14,439 nt of DNA from an uncultured Paracoccaceae bacterium (GTDB lineage: Bacteria; Pseudomonadota; Alphaproteobacteria; Rhodobacterales; Rhodobacteraceae): the NCBI GenBank assembly GCA_937900975.1, contig CALCPC010000671.1:1-14439 (forward strand), read 5' to 3'. This document shows positions 8,218 through 14,439 of the stretch, one piece after another. Positions within the stretch are counted from its first letter, which is position 1. Every line of letters begins with the position of its first letter. The translations under genes were made by a program, and so were the position numbers. The notes under the pieces are model-generated. The model was not told where the DNA came from, did not search any database, and worked only from the letters and a program-made list of their open reading frames with translations.

Positions 8218-8223
8218 ACCTCC
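8218..8223 (-). promoter_or_regulatory. Shine-Dalgarno GGAGGT deciding the TTG start of mutY
   Basis: On the minus strand GGAGGT ends 7 nt before TTG at 8210. A strong Shine-Dalgarno at ideal spacing supports the rare start codon. Confidence 0.8.
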
Positions 8224-8332
8224 GTTAGTGGAATACAGGCTGGCCCGGGCGGTGCCGGTTTGCGAAGGTGTAAACCGTAGCGCGGGGTTGGCGGCATGGC
8301 CAGATCCACACGGGCAGCGAAAGGATGACGAC

Positions 8333-8857
8333 ATGGCAAAAGAGGGCGCCCGCCGCGGCCGCGGCTTTCGCCAGACCGGCGGTCTGGTCGCGCGCCAAAT
8401 TCGCCGTGTTTCCGAAAGCCGGGGTTTTGCCGAAACCCGTCTTTTGACAGACTGGGCCGCGATCTGCGGCCCAGAGCTGGCGGCAAAGGTGACACCTGTG
8501 CGCGTACACTATGGCAAAGGCGGGCTGGGGGCCACGCTGATTGTTTTGTGTGACGGTGCCCGCGCGCCAGAGGTTGCGATGTCCGCCGAGACGATCCGCG
8601 CCCGCGTCAACGCGTGCTATGGCTATAACGCCATCGTCCGCGTCAAGATCACGCAAACAGCGGCGGGCCGCGCGGCCCCCACTGGATTTTCCGAGGATCC
8701 CCCCCAATTCGCGGGGAAGCCGGAGCCGACCCGCCGGCCCGAGACCGAGGCGACCGTGCGCCCCGTGGCCGACGAAGCGCTAAGAGAAGCCCTAAGGACC
8801 CTGGGCGACAACATCCTGTCCCGCAGCCGGGACCGAAGCCGAAAGGACCGACCGTGA
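8333..8857 (+). CDS. dciA: DUF721 / DciA-family protein
   Basis: 174 residues from ATG at 8333, chosen because AAAGGA ends 7 nt upstream; the frame stays open back to ~8228, but that part does not look like the family. The core runs from ~15 to 105: RQIRRVSESRGF, LLTDWAAICGPELAAKVTPVRVHYGKGGLGATLIVLCDGARAPEV in outline (W, G and GGxL pattern), then IRARVNACYGYNAIVRVKI. DUF721 proteins include DciA, which helps load the replicative helicase in bacteria lacking DnaC; assigning that role here rests on family membership. The C-terminal third is Pro/Arg/Glu-rich and probably disordered. Its TGA overlaps the ATG of the next gene (TGATG), indicating translational coupling with the dsbA-like gene. 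The gene symbol is tentative. Confidence 0.85.
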   Translation: MAKEGARRGRGFRQTGGLVARQIRRVSESRGFAETRLLTDWAAICGPELAAKVTPVRVHYGKGGLGATLIVLCDGARAPEVAMSAETIRARVNACYGYNAIVRVKITQTAAGRAAPTGFSEDPPQFAGKPEPTRRPETEATVRPVADEALREALRTLGDNILSRSRDRSRKDRP

Positions 8858-9471
8858 TGACCAAAAACTTGACCCGCCGTACTGCCCTTGCCTCTGGCGT
8901 CGCCGGGGCCGCGACCCTGATCGCCCCGCCGCTGCGCGCCCGCGAGGTTGTCGAGATGAGCAAGGGCGACGCGTCGGCCCCGATCGAGGTGGTGGAATAT
9001 GCCTCCTTCACCTGCCCCCATTGCGCCAGCTTTCACACCGATGTCTATCCACAGATCCGCGCCAACTTCATCGAAACCGGCAAAGTGCGCTTTGTGATGC
9101 GGGAGGTCTACTTCGACAAATACGGGCTTTGGGCCGGTATGCTGGCCCGTTGCGGCGGGGAGATGCGGTATTTCGGCATTGTCGACATGATCTTTGTTGA
9201 GCAAAACCGCTGGTTGGCGCCCCGACCCGACGACCGCGGCGTGATTGCGGAGCTTTTCTCGCTGGGCCGCCGCGCGGGTCTGACCGACGACCAAATGGAC
9301 GCGTGCATGAACGACCAGGCCTTCGCCGAGGCGCTGGTGGCGGAGTATCAACGCAACGCCGAGGCCGACATTGTCCGCGGCACGCCGTCGTTTAAAGTGA
9401 ACGGACGCATGGTGTCCAACATGGGCTACGCCGAGTTCGCCTCGGTTTTGAACGCAGAGCTTGAGAGCTAA
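8857..9471 (+). CDS. DsbA-family thiol:disulfide oxidoreductase, probably Tat-exported
   Basis: 204 residues from ATG at 8857; GTG at 8854 is an alternative, and AAAGGA at 8842-8847 serves either. The N-terminus LTRRTALASGVAGAATLIAPPLRA has a twin arginine before a short hydrophobic stretch and an Ala-rich cleavage region, resembling a Tat signal. The thioredoxin fold carries C53-P-H-C56 in SFTCPHCASFH, the DsbA-type active site, and the cis-Pro loop GTPSFKVNG (Pro177). DsbA-like proteins introduce or handle disulfides in the periplasm; this length and the C-terminal motif match the thioredoxin_4 (DsbA/BdbD) group often found beside DUF721 in Rhodobacterales. The gene overlaps the DUF721 stop by one base and ends with TAA. 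As I recall, smc often follows this pair in related genomes; here it does not. Confidence 0.92.
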   Translation: MTKNLTRRTALASGVAGAATLIAPPLRAREVVEMSKGDASAPIEVVEYASFTCPHCASFHTDVYPQIRANFIETGKVRFVMREVYFDKYGLWAGMLARCGGEMRYFGIVDMIFVEQNRWLAPRPDDRGVIAELFSLGRRAGLTDDQMDACMNDQAFAEALVAEYQRNAEADIVRGTPSFKVNGRMVSNMGYAEFASVLNAELES

Positions 9472-9804
9472 GGCCTTTTCCGTTCCAAGCCGGTCAGGCT
9501 TCATCAGAAAACGCGTGCAAGATCCTCAGGTTGCTGATCTTGTGGCAGCGTTCTTCGATCCTCTGCGACCGGAAACTGCCCCAAGGCAGTTTCCGGTCGC
9601 AGTGCACTGGGAAACACGGCCTCACAATCGGCGAAGCGCTGATTTTGGGCGGTTTTGAGTGTATTTGCCTTAGGCTGGACCAGCGCCTCTCAGCGTCTTG
9701 AGCCTCGAAAATGGTCTCGCGCCGAGGCGAACCGGCCCAGGGTAACGCGCGTCGGAAAGGCGCCCTTTCGGTGCTGCGGTCGGCCGCGCCGGGCTGTCCG
9801 GTCC
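9472..9804. other. 333-nt region between convergent 3' ends, with inverted repeats
   Basis: It separates the stops of the dsbA-like gene (plus) and the LpxH-like gene (minus). It contains a 7-bp inverted repeat CAAGATC/GATCTTG (9518-9542), the strong 18-bp inverted repeat at 9563-9602, and a short GAAAGG-CGC-CCTTTC hairpin (9755-9769). Open frames exist on both strands, but none has family-like motifs or a ribosome binding site. Terminators for both genes would be expected here, though none of the hairpins is followed by a clean T run. Confidence 0.6.
9563..9602. repeat. Perfect 18-bp inverted repeat with a 4-nt loop
   Basis: CTGCGACCGGAAACTGCC (9563-9580) is followed by CCAA (9581-9584) and then the exact reverse complement (9585-9602). 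The stem is far more stable than any other in the window. There is no T tract on either side, so it is not a textbook terminator. It could be a bidirectional terminator of a GC-rich type, an mRNA-protecting stem, or a mobile or repetitive palindromic element. Confidence 0.9.
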
Positions 9805-10671
9805 CTACCGCGCAGGCAGGTCGCCACCGCCATCCGGCTGTCGCGCCCAACAGCGGCGAGAGGCGATGTCAAGCGGGTCGGACGGAACATCGTCGGCCTT
9901 GCCGCCCCGGTTACGACGCTCGCGCCGCTGAGCGTCGGCCCAATCGATCAGCGTCAACTCTCCGCTCTCGCTTTCGACCACCGCGGTGCAGCTTTCCACC
10001 CAATCGCCGGTGTTGACATACAGCATGTCGCCCACACGCGCGATCTTTGCATGATGGATGTGGCCGCAGATGATGCCGTCAAAGCCGCCGCGCTTAGCTT
10101 CATCGGCCAGCACCTGTTCATAATCGCCGATGAAGTTGACCGCGCCCTTCACCTTTTGCTTGGCCCAGTTCGACAGCGACCAGAACTGCCCGCCCCAAAG
10201 CCGCCGGATCCGGTTGACCCAAGTGTTGAGCCAGAGGACAAAGTTGTAGGCTCGGTCGCCGACATGCGCCAGCCACTTTGCGTTCATCACCACCACGTCG
10301 AACTGATCGCCATGCGTGACCAGCATGCGGCGTCCGTCAGCGGTGACGTGAACATCGTTTTGCTTCACCTCGATCCCGCCGAAATGGGTGCCGAGATAGT
10401 CGCGCATCACTTCGTCATGGTTGCCGGGGACATAGACGATGCGCGCACCATTATGCGCCCGCGCCAAAAGCGCCTCGACCACATCGTTGTGGGTCTGCGG
10501 CCAGTGCCAGCCCCGGCGCAGGCGCCAGCCGTCGAAAATATCGCCCACCAGATAGATCCTGTCGGCCGAATGCTGGTTAAGGAAGTCGATCAAAAGCCCG
10601 GCTTGGCAGCCCCGGGTGCCAAGATGAATGTCCGAAAGAAAGAGGGTGCGATGATGTCGCGGTTTCGCCAA
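9805..10671 (-). CDS. Calcineurin-like metallophosphoesterase, UDP-2,3-diacylglucosamine diphosphatase (LpxH)-like
   Basis: 288 residues from TTG at 10671; AGGAG 7 nt upstream decides this start over a longer frame reaching 10770 with an unlike N-terminus. Metal-binding motifs appear in order: D14-x-H16 in LSDIHLG, GD (43-44) in LVGDIFDGW, GNHDE (84-88), THGDQFD and CGHIHHAK. The family signatures GTRGCQA, WPQTHNDVV and FWSLSNWAK place it with proteins annotated as UDP-2,3-diacylglucosamine diphosphatase, which cleave UDP-diacylglucosamine to lipid X in lipid A synthesis. As I recall, many alphaproteobacteria do that step with the unrelated LpxI, so the true substrate is uncertain. After the domain, a charged tail (RRERRNRGGKADD) of about 45 residues looks disordered. 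It stops with TAG. It lies 189 nt after ccrM, beyond a probable terminator, so it likely has its own promoter. Confidence 0.88.
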   Translation of the reverse strand: MAKPRHHRTLFLSDIHLGTRGCQAGLLIDFLNQHSADRIYLVGDIFDGWRLRRGWHWPQTHNDVVEALLARAHNGARIVYVPGNHDEVMRDYLGTHFGGIEVKQNDVHVTADGRRMLVTHGDQFDVVVMNAKWLAHVGDRAYNFVLWLNTWVNRIRRLWGGQFWSLSNWAKQKVKGAVNFIGDYEQVLADEAKRGGFDGIICGHIHHAKIARVGDMLYVNTGDWVESCTAVVESESGELTLIDWADAQRRERRNRGGKADDVPSDPLDIASRRCWARQPDGGGDLPAR

Positions 10672-10678
10672 GCCCGAT

Positions 10679-10683
10679 CTCCT
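10679..10683 (-). promoter_or_regulatory. Shine-Dalgarno AGGAG deciding the TTG start of the LpxH-like gene
   Basis: AGGAG on the minus strand ends 7 nt before TTG at 10671. Translation from there begins LAKPRHHRTLFLSDIHLG, placing the DxH motif where the family has it. Confidence 0.75.
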
Positions 10684-10794
10684 GCCCTTTTCGCGACGGC
10701 CTAGGGGCAGATTACTGCGCTTTTGCGACAGTGGCGAGGGGCGTATGCGCGTGTGCCCTATTGGCCGCAACCCCCGCCCCTTGCGCGTTGCCGG

Positions 10795-10826
10795 AAAGAC
10801 CCCCCGCCCAAGCTCGGGACGGGGGG
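10795..10826 (-). terminator. Probable rho-independent terminator downstream of ccrM
   Basis: On the minus strand CCCCCCG-T-CCC, a 6-nt loop and GGG-CGGGGGG form a 10-bp GC stem with one bulged base, followed directly by TCTTT (10799-10795). It starts 34 nt after the ccrM stop. The U tract is short but in the expected place. Confidence 0.55.
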
Positions 10827-10833
10827 CAAGGTG

Positions 10834-10847
10834 GTGCCCGAAGGCAC
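10834..10847 (-). other. C(UUCG)G tetraloop hairpin in the ccrM 3' region
   Basis: On the minus strand GTGCC-TTCG-GGCAC forms a perfect 5-bp stem capped by the extra-stable UUCG loop closed by C-G. It sits between the ccrM stop and the larger terminator stem, so the ccrM transcript probably ends in two stacked hairpins, which may protect its 3' end. Confidence 0.6.
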
Positions 10848-10860
10848 TGGCGGTAAAGCG

Positions 10861-11997
<1,137 letters not shown>

Positions 11998-12023
11998 TCA
12001 AACTGCGTCATTCGGCCCGATGC

Positions 12024-12042
12024 GTCAAATTCTATTTGAATC
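12024..12042 (-). promoter_or_regulatory. GANTC site and 15-bp palindrome upstream of ccrM
   Basis: TCAAATTCTATTTGA (12025-12039; 6-bp arms, 3-nt spacer) overlaps GAATC (12038-12042), a CcrM target, in the A/T-rich gap 39-61 nt before the ccrM ATG. In Caulobacter GANTC sites in the ccrM promoter region link its expression to methylation state. Equivalent autoregulation here is inference; no CtrA-type TTAA-N7-TTAA site was found. Confidence 0.4.
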
Positions 12043-12052
12043 AGTATCTTAC

Positions 12053-12661
12053 TTAAATTTCTTTATACAAGATCTTGTGGATCGGGCGAAAGCTTTGCCG
12101 ATGATGTGGGGTTGGGCCAAGCTTCTCTAGCCCGCTTTGATGGGCTTTGGTGCCGTAGCCCTTGTTGGTTTCCCAACTGTAGCCTGGAAACTGTTGCGAA
12201 AGCGCAACCATCATCTGGTCGCGTGTGACCTTTGCGATGATCGAGGCGGCGGCGATCGACAGGCTTTGCTGATCGCCTTTGATGATGGTCGTGGCTGGGC
12301 AGCCCAGATCCTTTGGCAAGTGCCGGCCATCGACCAGCGCATGCACGGGCGGTGTGTCGAGCGCGGCCACAGCCCGGGCCATCGCCAGATCGGTGGCCGG
12401 CACGATGCCAAGGCTGTCGATCTCGGCAACGCTGGCCAGGCCGGTACCGGTGCGCGCCGTTTGGCGGATCAACCCCGCCAGCAGGCCGCGGCGCCGCGGC
12501 GTCAGCCGTTTGGAATCGTCGATCCCCTCGGGCATCAACGCCGCGTCCAAAATCACCGCCGCCGCAACCACAGGGCCGGCCCAGGGCCCGCGCCCCGCCT
12601 CGTCGATGCCGCAAACAGCGCCGTCGCCTGCGGCGGCCTCGTGCCTCAGGTCAGGCTTCAC
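12053..12661 (-). CDS. rnhB: Ribonuclease HII
   Basis: 202 residues from GTG at 12661, which overlaps the TGA of the TrpF-like gene (GTGA), so translation is probably coupled. A longer frame to 12736 overlaps that gene and adds unlike sequence. RNase HII cuts the RNA strand of RNA:DNA hybrids and single ribonucleotides in DNA. The signature GIDEAGRGPWAGPVVAAAV gives Asp20 and Glu21; DDSKRLTPRRR (48-58), VDG (Asp111), KGDQQSLSIAAASIIAKVTRD (Asp130) and the C-terminal GYGTKAHQ and RQSFRP complete the family pattern. All four acidic metal ligands are present. The stop is TAA in an A/T-rich stretch, 67 nt before ccrM. rnhB next to ccrM is an arrangement I recall from Rhodobacterales. Confidence 0.95.
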   Translation of the reverse strand: MKPDLRHEAAAGDGAVCGIDEAGRGPWAGPVVAAAVILDAALMPEGIDDSKRLTPRRRGLLAGLIRQTARTGTGLASVAEIDSLGIVPATDLAMARAVAALDTPPVHALVDGRHLPKDLGCPATTIIKGDQQSLSIAAASIIAKVTRDQMMVALSQQFPGYSWETNKGYGTKAHQSGLEKLGPTPHHRQSFRPIHKILYKEI

Positions 12662-13302
12662 GCGCGGCCGACTTCGGCGACAAAATGGCTGAGAAGATCG
12701 CGGTCGAGTAGCCCGTCCCGCCGCAGGCCCGAGCATACATCGACGCCGTAGGGGCGCACCGTTCGAACCGCCTCCCGCACATTTTGCGGTGTCAGCCCGC
12801 CGGCGAGCCAGACCGGGATCGGGCTGGCCCGCACGATCTCGGCGCTGATCCTCCAGTCATGCGTCCGGCCAGTGCCGCCAAGCGCCTTGACCGCCTTGTT
12901 TGGGGAACCGGAATCGAGCAGCAGCATATCGACCCGGTCCCAGACATCCCGGGCCGCGTCGAGCGCGGAGGGGCCGTTGACGTGGATGGCTTGAATATAG
13001 ACCCGCTGGGGATGCGCGGCGCGCAGGGCGGCGATGTCGCGCGGTGCGACGCGGTCGCCCAACTGCACCGCCTGGGTTGGGCATTCGGCAAGATGGTCGA
13101 TCAGATCGTCGGCTTGCGTGCGCGCGGTCAGAAGAACGGTCAGCGTATCCACGGCCGCCGCAATCTCGGCAATCCGTTGCTCGGGGATCGGGCCGGGGCC
13201 CGAGGGCATGGCCGCGACCAGGCCCAGCGCATCTGCGCCGGCGGCCAGGGCCAGCTTTGCCTCCGCCTCGGATTGGATGCAGCAGATCTTGATCCGGGTC
13301 AC
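12658..13302 (-). CDS. TrpF-like protein: divergent phosphoribosylanthranilate isomerase homologue
   Basis: 214 residues, a TIM-barrel length typical of TrpF. The start is GTG at 13302, with GAGAGGG a few bases upstream. TrpF converts phosphoribosylanthranilate to CdRP in tryptophan synthesis, using Cys and Asp as base and acid. Here Cys7 (KICCIQ) and Asp130 (LLLDSGSPN) are present, and GGTGRTHDW (142-150) and LAGGLTPQNV match the family. However, KICC replaces KICG, the second strand reads GLVAAMPSGPGPIPEQ rather than the usual FxxxSPR, and the phosphate end reads GVDVCSGLRRDGLLD rather than a VSSGVE form. I recall a widespread TrpF-like subfamily with these traits that lies outside trp operons, as here (no trp genes nearby). 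I therefore withhold the symbol; it may act on another substrate. It lies 13 nt after ubiB and overlaps rnhB by 4 nt. Confidence 0.85.
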   Translation of the reverse strand: MTRIKICCIQSEAEAKLALAAGADALGLVAAMPSGPGPIPEQRIAEIAAAVDTLTVLLTARTQADDLIDHLAECPTQAVQLGDRVAPRDIAALRAAHPQRVYIQAIHVNGPSALDAARDVWDRVDMLLLDSGSPNKAVKALGGTGRTHDWRISAEIVRASPIPVWLAGGLTPQNVREAVRTVRPYGVDVCSGLRRDGLLDRDLLSHFVAEVGRA

Positions 13303-13315
13303 GCGTCCCTCTCGT

Positions 13316-14439
13316 CTACGCAGCGGCGATCAACAGCACGGCACCGGCCAGCCCCGCGCCTGTCAACATCCACGCCCACCAAGGGATCTTGCGATCCTCC
13401 ACCCGTCGGCGGCCCGCCGGTTTGTTGGCCGCGATCAGCGCGTTTTCGGCCATTACCGGCAAAAGCGGCCCGAAACGCGCCAGGATCGCCACGGTTTTCG
13501 ACAGATCGCGCGCGACCGCCCGCGGGCCCAGATTGTCGCGGATGTATCTTTCGACGACCGGTTTCGACGCTTCCCAAAAGTTCATGTCGTTGTTCAAGGA
13601 CCGCGACACGCCCTCGACCACAACCATGGTGCGCTGCAGCAGGATCAGCTCGGTCCGCGTCTCCATCCCGAACCGCTCGGTCACGTCGAAAAGATGCGCG
13701 AGGAGCCGGGCAATGGAGATCGAGCGGGCATCCTGACCGAAAATAGGCTCGCCAATTGCGCGCAGCGCTTGGGCAAACGCCTCGATATCGCGGTCGGCCG
13801 GAACATAACCAGCCTCGAAATGGACTTCTGCGATGCGCCGGTAATCCTGGCGGAGAAAGCCGATCAGCACCTCGGCATAGACCCGGCGCGTGTAGGCATC
13901 GATGCGACCCATGATGCCGAAATCCAGCGCCACGATATCGCCGTTGGGCGCCAGTTTCAGATTGCCCTGGTGCATATCGCCGTGGAAAAACCCATCGCGC
14001 AAAGCCACCTTCAAAAACATCTGCAGCACCCGCTCGGACAGATCGATCGGGTCCGCGCCAGCGGCGACAAGCGACGGGATGTCGCTGAACTTCCGCCCCT
14101 CGGCCCATTCCAGCGTCATCACCCGTTTGGCCGACAGGTGCCAGATGACCTCGGGCACCGTAAAGCCCGGGTCGTCGCGGGTGTTGGAGCGGAACTCCGC
14201 CGCCGCGGCCGCCTCCATCCGCAGATCAAGCTCACCCACCGCGACAGACTCAAAATGCTCGATCACATCCATCGGGCGCAGTCGCCGGGCTGCAGGCGAA
14301 AAAATATCGACCATGCGGGCGGCAAAATAGAAGGCGTCGACATCGCGAAAAAACGCCCGCTCGATCCCGGGGCGGAGGACCTTAATGGCGACAGTCCGGC
14401 CCGTGCCGCGTTCCACGGCCCGGTGGGCCTGCGCCAACG
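13316..14439 (-). CDS. ubiB: UbiB-family atypical kinase-like protein (N-terminal part outside window)
   Basis: 373 residues are visible; the frame runs off the right edge within LAQAHRAV, the place of the family's SIAQVHRA motif, so roughly the first 100-130 residues are missing. UbiB/ABC1/COQ8 proteins are membrane-linked ATPases needed for ubiquinone synthesis. Visible motifs: VAIKVLRPGIE with the nucleotide-binding Lys; the ELD...EAAAAAEF segment with the family's Glu; FFHGDMHQGNLKL as the catalytic-loop equivalent (HADxHPGN is usual); and ALDFGIMG as the DFG. The C-terminus ends with a hydrophobic helix (WAWMLTGAGLAGAVLLIAA), a probable membrane anchor. The change of HPGN to HQGN and of HAD to HGD is noted. 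It ends in TAG, 13 nt before the TrpF-like gene. In many alphaproteobacteria ubiB follows ubiE, which would lie outside the window. Confidence 0.93.
   Translation of the reverse strand, partial: LAQAHRAVERGTGRTVAIKVLRPGIERAFFRDVDAFYFAARMVDIFSPAARRLRPMDVIEHFESVAVGELDLRMEAAAAAEFRSNTRDDPGFTVPEVIWHLSAKRVMTLEWAEGRKFSDIPSLVAAGADPIDLSERVLQMFLKVALRDGFFHGDMHQGNLKLAPNGDIVALDFGIMGRIDAYTRRVYAEVLIGFLRQDYRRIAEVHFEAGYVPADRDIEAFAQALRAIGEPIFGQDARSISIARLLAHLFDVTERFGMETRTELILLQRTMVVVEGVSRSLNNDMNFWEASKPVVERYIRDNLGPRAVARDLSKTVAILARFGPLLPVMAENALIAANKPAGRRRVEDRKIPWWAWMLTGAGLAGAVLLIAAA

Noticed and set aside
9494..9850. 118-codon minus-strand frame considered as a transposase remnant around the 18-bp inverted repeat
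   Set aside because: The ending SQRIEERCHKISNLRIL loosely recalls IS5-type transposase C-termini, but no DDE residues or terminal repeats could be identified, so I do not claim an insertion sequence.
9655..10704. 349-codon plus-strand open frame opposite the metallophosphoesterase
   Set aside because: The minus strand carries all five metal-binding motifs in order; the plus frame shows none of any family.
12000..12060. CtrA-binding site in the ccrM promoter
   Set aside because: TTAA is present once but the second half-site at the correct spacing reads TATA; not enough to call.

Overview
The window comes from a GC-rich alphaproteobacterial chromosome, most likely of the Rhodobacterales (roseobacter) type. 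Signs for this are a CcrM-type GANTC methyltransferase next to rnhB, a DUF721/DciA gene overlapping a DsbA-like gene and diverging from mutY, an alphaproteobacterial-style UbiB, strong GC bias at third codon positions, and TTG/GTG starts. The placement is inference from gene families and order; there is no rRNA or other marker.

Left half (about 1-7150) looks accessory. It starts inside a long secreted or surface mosaic protein (cadherin-like repeats, two lectin/CBM-like beta domains, a PA14 domain, acidic tail). Next is a membrane-anchored protein with a PilJ-type N-terminal sensor region and a histidine-kinase-like C-terminal half whose phospho-acceptor His and ATP-binding boxes are missing. 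On the opposite strand, converging with it, is a vanadium-dependent haloperoxidase of the algal/cyanobacterial bromoperoxidase type. It has a good ribosome binding site and a nearly complete active site, but one in-frame TAG at codon 182. Four other genes here (mosaic protein, mutY, metallophosphoesterase, ubiB) end in TAG, so genome-wide reassignment of TAG is unlikely.

Right half (about 7150-14439) is housekeeping: mutY (minus) diverging from dciA-dsbA (plus), then a minus-strand series read as ubiB (5' part outside the window) > TrpF-like > rnhB > ccrM > UDP-2,3-diacylglucosamine diphosphatase-like phosphoesterase. ubiB, the TrpF-like gene and rnhB are tightly packed (13-nt gap, then a 4-nt GTGA overlap) and probably co-transcribed. 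ccrM follows after 67 nt carrying a GANTC site and a small palindrome, and ends at a likely terminator. The themes are DNA maintenance (MutY, DciA, RNase HII, CcrM), envelope chemistry (DsbA, LpxH-like) and quinone synthesis (UbiB).

Two gaps exceed 300 bases. 6779-7151 is the haloperoxidase leader, with a T6-tailed hairpin on the plus strand. 9472-9804 lies between convergent 3' ends and holds an 18-bp perfect inverted repeat with a 4-nt loop. No rRNA, tRNA, CRISPR, insertion sequence or prophage was recognised. The observations most worth checking are the haloperoxidase amber codon, the kinase-dead sensor protein, the 18-bp inverted repeat and the TrpF paralogue with a KICC motif.
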